Shown piece after piece: positions 39,350-48,702 of a DNA stretch of 64,000 bases (position 1 is the first letter of the stretch; each line of letters opens with the position of its first letter). The notes beneath the pieces were generated by a model. It was not told the DNA's origin, made no database searches, and saw nothing but the letters and a program-made list of their open reading frames with translations. The DNA comes from Halomonas sp. CH40 (lineage in GTDB: Bacteria; Pseudomonadota; Gammaproteobacteria; Pseudomonadales; Halomonadaceae). Where the stretch lies: NCBI GenBank assembly GCA_041875495.1, contig CP112982.1:3100001-3164000 (forward strand), in the 5' to 3' direction. A program made the translations under genes and the position numbers.

Positions 39350-40099
39350 ATGGCAGCCTATACGGATATTTCCTTCGTCACGGTGCGACGCCGATTTGAT
39401 TTTCGTAGTATCGAAATCGGACGCTGGGTCACACCGGCTGAGCGCGATCGTGCCGCCGGTCATTTCCTGCACGCACTGGAAGATTTAATGGCGGTACTCC
39501 AGGGCCCGGAACACCTGGTGTCCCTGCGTGGCACCCTGGGGTTGCAATATGGCATCGGAGGCCAGCTGGGTGTGGCCGCGCATTATTTACCTGCCAGCCG
39601 ACAGCTGGCGCTGGCCAAAAATGCCGGTGCCGGAAGCCTGGCTCACGAATGGTACCACGCGTTTGATCACTACATAGGGGCGAAAGCCTTTCTTCATACC
39701 GCCCCTCTTCAGTTCGCCTCCAGTGCCTGGCTGGAAGGGGCGCTGCAAAAGCCTCATACGCTGAACCAGCGGCTGGCTGATGGCCTTAAAGCGATCTTTC
39801 TCACCGATGATGGCACTGGACCCAGTCAGCTTTTTGAGGCGTCACAGAAAGCAGATAACCAGTTAAAAGTGCTGTATTACGCCAGGCCTGAGGAAATGTG
39901 TGCCCGGGCATTCGAAGCCTTTGTGGAAGATTGCCAGCCCAGCAACCGTTTCCTGGTGAACGGCACTATCCAGTCCGATGAAGCTCATGCGGGCTTATAC
40001 CCTCAGGGACGGCAGCGCCAGCAAATTAATCAGGCCTTCGAGAGGTATTTCTCAGCACTTGGTCAAGCGCTCTACCGGGAGCAGGAAAAATCTGGGTGA
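39350..40099 (+). CDS. CLCA_X/LPD1-like protein with a metallopeptidase-type HExxH motif
   Basis: 249 residues, with AGGAG before the ATG. The centre reads LGVAAHYLPASRQLALAKNA then GAGSLAHEWYHAFDHYIGAK: HEWYH is an HExxH zinc site with an Asp three residues later, typical of the LPD1-type domain found in mobile-element polyvalent proteins and in stand-alone CLCA_X-family genes. The C-terminal part (YYARPEEMCARAFEAFVED) supplies an acidic residue that could complete the site. No signal peptide. Proteolysis is inferred only. Confidence 0.7.
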   Translation: MAAYTDISFVTVRRRFDFRSIEIGRWVTPAERDRAAGHFLHALEDLMAVLQGPEHLVSLRGTLGLQYGIGGQLGVAAHYLPASRQLALAKNAGAGSLAHEWYHAFDHYIGAKAFLHTAPLQFASSAWLEGALQKPHTLNQRLADGLKAIFLTDDGTGPSQLFEASQKADNQLKVLYYARPEEMCARAFEAFVEDCQPSNRFLVNGTIQSDEAHAGLYPQGRQRQQINQAFERYFSALGQALYREQEKSG

Positions 40100-40197
40100 A
40101 GCTTTCTGTTATAATGATGTGAACGTTATGGGCTTACCCGCCCACCCTATACGGTCAGCCTACCCGGCAATGACCGTCGTGTTTTAGGAGATATACC

Positions 40198-40776
40198 ATG
40201 TCTGCCTCACCTGTCACGTTAATGGTGGCTCGCCGCGTGGCGAATGGCCGCTATCAAGACTTTAATCGCTGGTTAAACGAAGGCCGTGAGCTGGCGGCTG
40301 ACTTTTCCGGTTACCTGGGGTCAGGCGTTTTGGCACCGCCAAAAGATGACGACGAATATCAGATTATCTTCCGCTTCAGCAGCACTGGCACCCTTGCTGC
40401 CTGGGAGCATTCTGCCTCGCGTCACGCCTGGCTGATGCGCGGTAAAGGCCTGTACGATGCACCCTATGAGCAGCGCGCAACAGGGCTAGATGCCTGGTTC
40501 CAGACCACACCCGGCGCAGTACCCCCACGCTGGAAGCAGGCCATTGCCATCTGGCTGGCATTTTTCCCGGTTTCGCTACTGTTTCAATCGCTGTTCGGGG
40601 GCCTGCTCGCGGAATGGTCATTAGTGCCCCGCGTTGCAGTGAGTACGCTAATGCTGACGCCCGTTATGGTGTTTGTGTTTATTCCTCTCTCCATGCGCTT
40701 ACTGTCACCCTGGCTGCAAGGAAAGTGGTCGTTGACAGACCTTTTGGCGCGGTGGCGTCATAGCCATAAAGCCTGA
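40198..40776 (+). CDS. Antibiotic biosynthesis monooxygenase-type protein with membrane anchor
   Basis: 192 residues. The N-terminal 95 residues form an ABM-like ferredoxin fold (VTLMVARRVANGRYQDFNRW ... YQIIFRFSSTGTLAAWEHSA), and two hydrophobic segments follow (AIAIWLAFFPVSLLFQSLF and VSTLMLTPVMVFVFIPLSM). Similar proteins are annotated as ABM transmembrane proteins; the role is unknown. AGGAG lies about eight bases before the ATG. A TATAAT box at 40110-40115 may be its promoter. Confidence 0.8.
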   Translation: MSASPVTLMVARRVANGRYQDFNRWLNEGRELAADFSGYLGSGVLAPPKDDDEYQIIFRFSSTGTLAAWEHSASRHAWLMRGKGLYDAPYEQRATGLDAWFQTTPGAVPPRWKQAIAIWLAFFPVSLLFQSLFGGLLAEWSLVPRVAVSTLMLTPVMVFVFIPLSMRLLSPWLQGKWSLTDLLARWRHSHKA

Positions 40777-40809
40777 GCCTTTACACATAGAATGTGTCAG
40801 CGCTGGTGC

Positions 40810-41271
40810 CTACGCCCCGGCGCTGCGCGACTGGTTAAAGGGGCCTCGAGGGTCCAGGTTATCAGGAGTGACCTGCACCAGCTGAACACGGCGTTGATGG
40901 GCAGCGCGGCACAACTCTGCGTACTGAAACGCTGGAAGCTCATCGAACTCCGCCTGCTCGGCGACGGAGAGCCCATAATAAACCTGCGTAATGCCGCTCC
41001 AGTAAATGGCACCCAGACACATGGGGCAAGGCTCGCAGTTGGTGTAGAGCACACACCCCGCTAAGCGCCTGGTACCCAAGTGCTTGGCAGCAGCCTGAAG
41101 CGCGCGAATCTCGGCATGACCGGCCACGTCTTTAGTAGCCTTTACATCGTTGACGCCTGTTCCGACCAAATGACCATCCTGCACTACCAGAGCGGCGAAA
41201 GGCGCCTGCCCCTGTTTAGCGTTGTCGAGGGCAAGCTCGATGCACTGCGCTACCCACTCCTGATGTGTCAT
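40810..41271 (-). CDS. Nucleoside deaminase (cytidine/deoxycytidylate deaminase superfamily)
   Basis: About 153 residues from ATG 41271 (MTHQEWVAQCIELALDNAKQ), with AAGGAGA upstream; the frame is open to 41301. The zinc motif is complete: GHAEIRAL with catalytic Glu, and TNCEPCPMCLGAIYWSG. Overall form is closest to guanine deaminase (GuaD-like) or tRNA adenosine deaminase relatives. A separate TadA is expected elsewhere, so a purine-base role is more likely. Substrate not certain. Confidence 0.88.
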   Translation of the reverse strand: MTHQEWVAQCIELALDNAKQGQAPFAALVVQDGHLVGTGVNDVKATKDVAGHAEIRALQAAAKHLGTRRLAGCVLYTNCEPCPMCLGAIYWSGITQVYYGLSVAEQAEFDELPAFQYAELCRAAHQRRVQLVQVTPDNLDPRGPFNQSRSAGA

Positions 41272-41329
41272 GGCTCTCTCCTTCCGGATCGATTTGCTCA
41301 ATAGACATGTATCTCAGCGGACAGATAAT

Positions 41330-41359
41330 TAGGGTCTTTTGACGTTTCCTTATGGCCGC
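41330..41359 (-). repeat. Degenerate half copy of the dispersed palindrome
   Basis: TTAGGGTCTTTTGACGTTTC followed by a GGCCGC match the left arm and loop of the 9051-9108 element, with several mismatches. The complementary arm is absent. It lies just upstream of the deaminase gene. Confidence 0.55.
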
Positions 41360-41472
41360 AAAAGAGGCCCTTTTGGTTCAGAGCAAGGCGTGAGGAGCGT
41401 GGTTGGGTGGTTCCCAGTTAGCGACGAACCTTGCCCAGTAACAGAGGCGCTTCAAGCGCCCTAGCATCGTGA

Positions 41473-42471
41473 TTAACGGGTAAACATGGCATCCAGATGG
41501 TTGGCAAACAGCACTTCACGCATCCACTGCTGCAGTTGCTCGTGGCCAGCTTGCATAAGCTGGGCTTCTACCCAGTCGGGCACATCGCCAAATTTCAAGC
41601 CAAGCTGGGTGCGCAGCACATCGCGTGCTTCAGTCAAACGTCCTTCCTGTCGCCCTTTCTTAATACCTAGCTGCTCACCTTCCAAACGTTCTTTCTTAAC
41701 CAGGTTCTCTAAATTCTCCGCCAACATGTCTTTGTCCTCCATCAGGCTGTCAAGCTGTGCCAGGTTCACCTCGGTGCCTAGCCAGGCCAGGTGCCGTTTA
41801 AGCCAGCGGGTGATGATCTTGTCAATACGCTGTTTATCCGGGTCGGCCTGTAAAATCGCTACCACCCTATCCACGGCGGCTTGTAGCGTTTCCCAACTTT
41901 CGCCGGCGTTTTCTACGCCGAACACGCCACTGAGCGGTGTCTGGCGCAACCCGAGCTCTTCGTCAGTATAACGCCCTTCGTCGATCAGGTAATAGCGCAG
42001 ATGCGGTTGGTACGCTTGCAGAAAACTTGGCGGTTCCGGCTGCACCATGGCGTAGATATCCAGTGGGGCTGTCCAGGGTTTCGAGCCGTTATAAAGCACC
42101 ACTGGAAATACCGGCGGCAAGCCTTGGCTGGGGGTGATTCTTTTCTGCTTGAGCAGTTCGCTGTAGAAGCAGGCCACGTAGTGCATCAGCCGAATCGGCA
42201 TGGTGCGGTCAACCGATGACTGAAACTCCAGCAAGATATACAAAAACACCCGCTGCGTAACGCCTAGCCAGGTGATCTCTACCGACCACACCACATCTTC
42301 GATTTTTTCCTCGAACAAAGGCATGATGTAGTGGCCGTTTTGTTTCTCGAGGGTGGTGAAATCCATTAACCCGGCAATCTCTGGCGGGGCGAAGCCTTCC
42401 ATCAATTGCTGAACAAACTCTGGGTGGCTGAAGAGTTCCTTGTAGCCGGTATCGTGGTGGTGGCTTGGCAT
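41473..42471 (-). CDS. Rpn-family recombination-promoting nuclease/putative transposase
   Basis: 332 residues. The N-terminus HHHDTGYKELFSHPEFVQQL and the core VVWSVEITWLGVTQRVFLYI-LLEFQSSVDRTMPIRLMHYV belong to the PD-(D/E)XK Rpn/YhgA-like family, with the ExQ-type active site in LLEFQS. Family members promote RecA-independent recombination in E. coli. The C-terminal region (LEGEQLGIKKGRQEGRLTEA) is the charged tail typical of the family. It lies at the left border of the hsd-rlo region. Confidence 0.88.
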   Translation of the reverse strand: MPSHHHDTGYKELFSHPEFVQQLMEGFAPPEIAGLMDFTTLEKQNGHYIMPLFEEKIEDVVWSVEITWLGVTQRVFLYILLEFQSSVDRTMPIRLMHYVACFYSELLKQKRITPSQGLPPVFPVVLYNGSKPWTAPLDIYAMVQPEPPSFLQAYQPHLRYYLIDEGRYTDEELGLRQTPLSGVFGVENAGESWETLQAAVDRVVAILQADPDKQRIDKIITRWLKRHLAWLGTEVNLAQLDSLMEDKDMLAENLENLVKKERLEGEQLGIKKGRQEGRLTEARDVLRTQLGLKFGDVPDWVEAQLMQAGHEQLQQWMREVLFANHLDAMFTR

Positions 42472-42709
42472 AGCGAGTCCCTGCTTGGTAATCCATGTCA
42501 GCCTAGCATAGCGCTGAACGACAATTTAAGCGGCAAAACAGCTGCAGAGCTCATGACAAAACCTAAACAAAACCTAGACATTCCGTACAAGAATGTATTG
42601 ACTGTACAAGTGACGTCCACCAGCAGCAGGAACCTGAATCCCTGCTTTCTGATGGGACGACTGGCTGAAACACGGTCAATCCATTGAACGTTCAGACGGG
42701 AGATACTTG

Positions 42710-43063
42710 ATGAGCATATCCATGATGGCACGAAGCGCGTTTGCCGCGGCTGTTGTAATGGGCACAATGACCACGGCGGCCATGGCCGCGTCCAGCGAAG
42801 AGGAAGTGCGCTCGGCGCTGGTCGGCAATACCTTCAAGGGAGGCATGGGCGGTGGCATCTATAACAGCTACTTCGCCGAGGACGGCACCTATGAGGATGC
42901 CTCCGGTGGGGGTAACTATGAGATCACCGAAGACGGTGTCTGCTACCCTGACACCGATTACGGCTGCTACGCGGCCGAGATCAATGGTAACCAGCTGGAA
43001 TGGTTCAAGGACGGTGAAAGCGTTGGTACAGGCGTCATCGAAGAGGGCAATACCTTAAGATAA
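42710..43063 (+). CDS. Small secreted protein of unknown function
   Basis: 117 residues from ATG 42710, with GGGAG seven bases upstream. A signal peptide (FAAAVVMGTMTTAAMA, cleavage before ASS) is followed by a short domain rich in Gly, Asp, Glu and Tyr: GNTFKGGMGGGIYNSYFAED and EITEDGVCYPDTDYGCYAAE with two cysteines. It resembles small periplasmic proteins annotated only as hypothetical. It stands alone between the Rpn gene and hsdR. Confidence 0.72.
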   Translation: MSISMMARSAFAAAVVMGTMTTAAMAASSEEEVRSALVGNTFKGGMGGGIYNSYFAEDGTYEDASGGGNYEITEDGVCYPDTDYGCYAAEINGNQLEWFKDGESVGTGVIEEGNTLR

Positions 43064-43223
43064 TCGCACAAGGCATGCGCCTCGTGGCGTGTCATGCGAG
43101 GCCATGCCAGTTTGCACCCAGGCTATTCATTTCACCTTATCCGGATAAAAGCTTAAGCTAGCCACATGCACTGGAGGTTGCGCCTTCAGTAATGGACAAG
43201 TGCGACAGCAAAGGGAGCCGTGT

Positions 43224-46200
43224 GTGCCAGCCAGCAACCCGACATCACAGAACTTCGCGTTTCTCAACGAGCATGACGCTCTGTTTGTAGAGCTGGCTGA
43301 ATCCGCCGAGCGCGCCTTTGCCAGCGACCCCAACACCACCCTGATCAAGCTGCGCCAGCTGGGCGAGGCGCTCTCCCAGCATCTGGCCGCCCTTTCCGGT
43401 ATCGCCTTTGATGACCAGACCACCCAGGCTGAGCTCCTTTACCGCCTGAACCGTGAGTTGCGCCTGGAACCGCAGATCAAGGAGCTGTTCCACATCCTGC
43501 GGGTTGAAGGTAACAAGGCCACCCACCAGTTTCGCACCCAGCATAAAGAGGCCATGAGTGGCCTCAGGGTGGCCCGCGATCTGGCCATCTGGTTTCACCG
43601 TTCCTTTGGCAAAGCGGGTGCTCAATTCAAGCCCGGCCCTTTCATTCCACCCGCTGACCCCAGCGCCCAGCTGCGCCAGCTGCAAAGCGATATCGAAAAG
43701 CTCCGCCACGACCTGCAGCAGGCCAACAGCGAGCTGGACAGCAGCCAGCAACTCAGCCAGCTGATCGAGAAGGAAAAAGCCGAATACGAAGCCCTGGCGC
43801 TGGCCATGGATGAAGAATCCCGCGCCCTGGCCGAGCAGGCTCGCCAGCACGAACAGGCCTTGAGCCAGCAGCAAACCGCGTACGAGCAGAAAATCAGCGC
43901 CCTGCAACACAAGCTGGCCCAACAGGACGCACAGAGTGCCGACCAGCAGCGCCAGCAGGTGGCCAGAAAGACTCAGGCGGCCAGCCATAGCCTGGTGATG
44001 AGCGAAGAAGTCACCCGCATCCTGATTGACCAACAGCTGCAGGATGCCGGCTGGGAAGCCGACAGCCAGGAGATCACCTACCAGAAAGGGGCCCGCCCGG
44101 AAAAAGGCACCTACCGGGCGATTGCCGAATGGCCCACTAATCACAACGGCGAGAAGGGCTGGGCTGATTACGTGCTATTTGCCGGGTTAACCCCCATTGC
44201 CGTGGTGGAAGCCAAAAAAGAAAACACCAACGTGGCGGGCAAGATCCGTCAGGCCGAACGCTACAGCAAAGGCCTCAAGGTCACGCCGCCGCTGGTCGCC
44301 GCCTGGGAACTGGTTGGCCGCACTATCGCCTGGCCTGCCGCGGACGAGAGCCACTATCATGTGCCCTTTGTGTATTCCTGCAACGGCCGCCCCTATGTGC
44401 CGCAGCTGGCGGAGACCTCCGGCACCTGGTTCCGCGATGTTCGCGACCCCAGCCACTTAAGCCGCGCCCTGCCCCGGTTTCATACTCCGGATGGCCTGCT
44501 GGACATGCTCCAGCGCGACAGGGAAGACGCTGAACAACGCCTGCAGGCCGAACCCTTTGGCTACCTGAAATTGCGTGACTACCAGCAGAAGGCCATTGCC
44601 GCCACCGAACATGCCCTTTCCCACGGCCAGCGCACCGCACTTTTGGCCATGGCCACCGGCACCGGCAAGACCCGCACCATCATCGGCCTGATGTACCGCT
44701 TCCTGAAAGCCGAACGCTTCCAGCGCATCCTGTTTCTGGTCGACCGCACCGCACTCGGCCAGCAGGCCCTCGATGCCTTTAATGAAGCGCCACTGGAGCA
44801 GAACCACACCCTCAGCAAGATCTACAACGTCGCGGAGCTGGGTGATATGGCCGCCGAGGCGGAAACCCGCATTCAGGTGGCCACCGTGCAGGCCATGGTC
44901 AAGCGCATCTTCATGAGCGACGCACCGCCGCCGATTGACCAGTTCGACTGCATTATCATCGACGAGGCCCACCGCGGTTACACCCTCGACCAGGAAATGA
45001 CCGAAGGCGAACTGGCCACCCGGGATACCCAGCAGTACCTGTCCAGCTACCGCCGGGTGCTGGATTACTTCGATGCGGTCAAGATTGCCCTCACCGCCAC
45101 CCCGGCCAGGCACACTAGCGAAATTTTCGGCAAGCCGGTCTACACCTACTCCTACCGTGAAGCGGTGGCCGACGACTGGCTGATCGACCACGAACCGCCC
45201 ATCCGCTATGAAACCCTGCTGACCCAGAACGGCATCACCTTCGAAAAAGGCAAGCCGGTGGACACGCTCAACACTCGCACCGGCGAAATCGACACCACCG
45301 AGCTGGAAGACGAGCTCAACTTTGAGGTGGACGCCTTCAACCGCCGGGTGATCAACGAAAACTTCAACCGGGTGATCTGCGAACAGCTGGTGCAAGAGCT
45401 CGACCCCTTCGGCGACGAAAAGACCCTGATCTTCTGCGCCACCGACCTGCATGCGGATAGGGTGAAACGCCTGCTGGATAGCGCCTTCAAAGCGCTCTAC
45501 AACGGCAGCTACCACGAGGCGGCGGTGGCCAAGATTACCGGCCAGAGCGAAAAGGTCGGGCAGCTTATCCGCCGCTACAAGAACGAGCGCTACCCCAATA
45601 TCGCCATCACCGTCGACCTGCTCACCACCGGCATTGATGTACCGCGCATCAGCCATCTGGTGTTTATGCGCCGGATTCGTTCGCGCATCCTGTACGAACA
45701 GATGATTGGCCGCGCCACCCGCCGCTGCGATGAGATCGGCAAGACGGTGTTCCGCATCTACGACCCGGTGGATATCTACGCCGCCCTGCAGGATGTGAAC
45801 ACCATGAAGCCGCTGGTCAAAGACCCGCATATCACCCTGGAGCAGCTGGTAGACGAACTCACCGATGATGACCAGCTGGAACAGGCGCTGACCAGCCCCG
45901 GCGAACACCCGGAGGAAAGCCAGGCCGATGTGGTGCTCAACCAGCTCAGCCAGAAGGTCATGCGGGTACTGCGCAAGGCCGACAAAAAAGCCGAAAACAG
46001 CCCACCGCTGAAGCACAAACTCGATGAGTTGGAACGCAGCTGGGGCGTGGAACCCAAGGCCCTGCACAGCCACCTGCATCAGCTAGGCCCGCGTCAGGCG
46101 TCCGCCTTCATCAAGCAGCACAGTGGCCTGTTGCACCAGCTGGCCGAGGTCAAATCCCTGGTGGGCAGCGAACACCTGCCGATTATCTCCGAGCACGACG

Positions 46201-46745
46201 ACGAAATCCGTGAACGCAGCCAGAGCTATGGCCAACATGCCAAACCGGAAGACTACCTGGACGAATTCAACCGCTTTATCAAGGAACAGCTCAACCAGTC
46301 GGCGGCGCTGGCAGTGGTGGTCAACAAGCCCCGCGACCTCACCCGGGAACAGCTGCGCGAAATCAAGCTGCTGCTGGATAACCACGGCTATTCCGAAGCC
46401 CGCCTGCAAAGCGCGGTGCGCAACCAGACCAACCAGGATATCGCCGCCAGCATCATCGGCTACATCCGCCGTGCCGCCCTGGGCGAGGCGCTGATTCCCT
46501 TTGAACAGCGCGTCACCCACGCCATGGACCGCATTCTCACCCAGCACAACTGGACCCCGAACCAGCGCAAATGGCTGGAACGCCTGGCCAAGCAACTCGT
46601 CCACGAAGTGATTATCGATCGGGAGTTCGTCAACCAGCGCTTTGCCGATGACGGCGGCGCCAAACAGATGGACAAGATACTCGGCGAGCAGCTGGATAGC
46701 GTGCTGGAGGAATTGAACGAGGCCATGTGGCCTAATGCTGGCTAA
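43224..46745 (+). CDS. hsdR: Type I restriction enzyme R subunit
   Basis: About 1173 residues from GTG 43224, chosen for GGGAG six bases upstream; another in-frame GTG lies at 43200. Residues about 10-125 resemble the DUF4145 domain seen on many HsdR proteins (LIKLRQLGEALSQHLAALSG). A coiled coil follows to about 240, then the HSDR nuclease domain (ADYVLFAGLTPIAVVEAKKE, an E-x-K site). Next is the SF2 motor: Walker A MATGTGKTRTI, IIIDEAHRGY, LTATPARH, IGRATRRCDE. The C-terminal part is EcoEI_R_C-like. It cuts unmodified DNA after translocation together with HsdM/HsdS. Confidence 0.95.
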   Translation: MPASNPTSQNFAFLNEHDALFVELAESAERAFASDPNTTLIKLRQLGEALSQHLAALSGIAFDDQTTQAELLYRLNRELRLEPQIKELFHILRVEGNKATHQFRTQHKEAMSGLRVARDLAIWFHRSFGKAGAQFKPGPFIPPADPSAQLRQLQSDIEKLRHDLQQANSELDSSQQLSQLIEKEKAEYEALALAMDEESRALAEQARQHEQALSQQQTAYEQKISALQHKLAQQDAQSADQQRQQVARKTQAASHSLVMSEEVTRILIDQQLQDAGWEADSQEITYQKGARPEKGTYRAIAEWPTNHNGEKGWADYVLFAGLTPIAVVEAKKENTNVAGKIRQAERYSKGLKVTPPLVAAWELVGRTIAWPAADESHYHVPFVYSCNGRPYVPQLAETSGTWFRDVRDPSHLSRALPRFHTPDGLLDMLQRDREDAEQRLQAEPFGYLKLRDYQQKAIAATEHALSHGQRTALLAMATGTGKTRTIIGLMYRFLKAERFQRILFLVDRTALGQQALDAFNEAPLEQNHTLSKIYNVAELGDMAAEAETRIQVATVQAMVKRIFMSDAPPPIDQFDCIIIDEAHRGYTLDQEMTEGELATRDTQQYLSSYRRVLDYFDAVKIALTATPARHTSEIFGKPVYTYSYREAVADDWLIDHEPPIRYETLLTQNGITFEKGKPVDTLNTRTGEIDTTELEDELNFEVDAFNRRVINENFNRVICEQLVQELDPFGDEKTLIFCATDLHADRVKRLLDSAFKALYNGSYHEAAVAKITGQSEKVGQLIRRYKNERYPNIAITVDLLTTGIDVPRISHLVFMRRIRSRILYEQMIGRATRRCDEIGKTVFRIYDPVDIYAALQDVNTMKPLVKDPHITLEQLVDELTDDDQLEQALTSPGEHPEESQADVVLNQLSQKVMRVLRKADKKAENSPPLKHKLDELERSWGVEPKALHSHLHQLGPRQASAFIKQHSGLLHQLAEVKSLVGSEHLPIISEHDDEIRERSQSYGQHAKPEDYLDEFNRFIKEQLNQSAALAVVVNKPRDLTREQLREIKLLLDNHGYSEARLQSAVRNQTNQDIAASIIGYIRRAALGEALIPFEQRVTHAMDRILTQHNWTPNQRKWLERLAKQLVHEVIIDREFVNQRFADDGGAKQMDKILGEQLDSVLEELNEAMWPNAG

Positions 46746-46810
46746 CCAACGCTTGAAGGAATAGTCATGAAGGCGCACAATCAACAAAATTCCGTTGATT
46801 TGGCATTTAT

Positions 46811-47995
46811 ATGATAAAAAATCTAAGCTTCAGCAATTTTTACAGCTTTGCCGATGAGACGATGATTGATTTTGGTCTAGGCAAGAAGCCCACGCCTTCA
46901 GGGTATGACATCAGCGTAGATGGCGAACGCTTCAACAAGGCCATCGCCATCGTAGGCGCGAATGGTTCGGGCAAAACCCAGTTTTTGAAGCCACTGGCTT
47001 TTCTGAGCTGGTTTGTCGACCAATCCTTCCTCGGCGGCGACCCTGAGGGGGATATCCCCTTCGCAGCACATCTTCTCCATACCGATTCCCCAAGCCATTT
47101 TGAACTTGAGTTTATATTGGATGGCGTCGACTACCGCTACCAATTGGAACTGACGCCTCAAGCGGTCATTTCCGAGGCGCTCTATAAAAAAACAAGCGCC
47201 CAATACAGCTATTTGTTCAAGCGTGAAAAAACCCAGCAAGGGTACCGCTTTAAACATAAGGGCTTCCCATTCCCTAAGGCGCAGGCTGAAAAACTGCGGG
47301 GGAATGCGTCACTGATCAGCGCGGCGCACAGCTACGATATCGCTGAAGCAAAACCTTTTGTTGAGTTCTTTGAACATATAAAGAGCAATGTGGTGAGCAC
47401 AGGACGCCAGCATTTTCAGCATGGCGATATTCTGGGTGCAGCTGAAAAGTATCAGAAGGCACCTGACTTGCTCCAACGGATGTCAGGCGCCATGTGTGAG
47501 TTCGATCTTGGGCTCAGCAGTGTTGAAATAAGAAAGCTGACAGCACGCGATAAAACCGGACGGGAAGAGCCTGTGTTTGTTCCTTTTGGGTTGCATGCCA
47601 CCGACAATGGCCAAACGTTTGAGCTGCCCTTCTTTGAGGAGTCCAGCGGTACCCAGTCGGCGTTCGTTTTGCTGGAGCCTATTTTGCATACCTTGCAACA
47701 TGGCGGCGTCGCGGTAATCGATGAAATCGACAACGACCTGCATCCACACCTGATCCCGCATTTACTGGAATGGTTTGAGTTTGACCATACCAACCCGCAT
47801 CAAGCGCAGCTGATCTTCACCTGCCACACCCCTGAGGTACTGAACCTGCTGCAGAAACATCAGGTGTACCTGATCGAAAAGCGTAACCAGCAAAGTGAAG
47901 CTTGGCGCCTGGATGATATGGCAGGCCTTCGAGCCGATGATAACCTTTACGCCAAATATATGGCGGGAGCGCTCGGCGCCACGCCGGAGCTGTGA
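46811..47995 (+). CDS. rloA: RloA-like AAA ATPase
   Basis: 394 residues. An OLD/AAA15-type ABC ATPase: N-terminus MIKNLSFSNFYSFADETMID, Walker A IVGANGSGKTQFLKPL, a long insertion, and Walker B/D-loop AVIDEIDNDLHPHLIPHLLE with H-switch LIFTCHTPEVLNLL. This is the RloA type, named as an R-linked ORF within hsd loci. The next gene encodes an RloB-type TOPRIM-like protein. Paired AAA15 ATPase plus TOPRIM-type effectors (AbiL, PARIS-like) are known anti-phage modules; that role is inferred here. Confidence 0.85.
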   Translation: MIKNLSFSNFYSFADETMIDFGLGKKPTPSGYDISVDGERFNKAIAIVGANGSGKTQFLKPLAFLSWFVDQSFLGGDPEGDIPFAAHLLHTDSPSHFELEFILDGVDYRYQLELTPQAVISEALYKKTSAQYSYLFKREKTQQGYRFKHKGFPFPKAQAEKLRGNASLISAAHSYDIAEAKPFVEFFEHIKSNVVSTGRQHFQHGDILGAAEKYQKAPDLLQRMSGAMCEFDLGLSSVEIRKLTARDKTGREEPVFVPFGLHATDNGQTFELPFFEESSGTQSAFVLLEPILHTLQHGGVAVIDEIDNDLHPHLIPHLLEWFEFDHTNPHQAQLIFTCHTPEVLNLLQKHQVYLIEKRNQQSEAWRLDDMAGLRADDNLYAKYMAGALGATPEL

Positions 47996-48419
47996 CGCCT
48001 ATGGCCAGAAAACATCCCCAACGCAAACAAAAACGCCAAGTCATCAAAACCGCCCTTTTGATTGTTGGTGAAGGCGACGACGATCAGGCCTTTATCAAAC
48101 ATATGCGTCAGCAGCTTCTGCAAAGGCATAGCGGCATCAAAGCGACGATTGAAAAGCAGTCGGGTGGGTCACCAGGGAATATCATCGAGAACGCAAGACG
48201 AAAATACCAAAGCCAAGACTTTGATCAGCGCTTTATCGTGCTGGATGCCGATATACCACCTTCACAGCAGGAGCGGGATAAAGCGCGCAAAAATGGTTAC
48301 AGCCTTATTTTCTGGGCACCGATTTGCCTTGAAGGTGCGTTACTAGACGTTCTTGGAGAAGGCGTGAACGCCCATGAAACCGCTCAGCAGCTAAAAGACC
48401 GTGTATGGACTCCTCCTCT

Positions 48420-48700
48420 ATTGCAAGCACTTTGTTTGGTCGCGACTAAGGTACGACTGCCTACGTGTATTCGGTCTCTCTAATGATGCCGTTTTTTAGC
48501 ATCAGACCCTAATGGGCTATCCGCGCACTGGTTCTCAATCGTTTACACGAGCTCGTGGCTCCATGTCCTTTAGGGGTTTCCCCGTGCCGGTTCGACCTGT
48601 TCGCCATCAATCAAAATGCCATGCAATCGCGGTGTGGAAGATCTCCAACAAAATTTTCGATACCGACTATTTCGAAGACGTGTCTATCTTCAACTAACTC
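48420..48700 (-). ncRNA. Candidate bridge/seekRNA region of the IS1111-type element
   Basis: The roughly 280 bases between the transposase stop and the left end of the element have no convincing reading frame. IS110-family elements carry a structured guide RNA in the non-coding end, downstream of the transposase in the IS1111 subgroup. This is the only non-coding stretch of sufficient size. I did not fold it; the call is by position. Confidence 0.35.
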
Positions 48701-48702
48701 AC

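Noticed and set aside
44457..46079. Long minus-strand frame inside hsdR
   Set aside because: A shadow of a high-GC gene; hsdR has all its motifs on the plus strand in this interval.
48484..48702. Short plus-strand frames in the left end of the IS element
   Set aside because: They lie in the expected non-coding end and show no conserved protein features.
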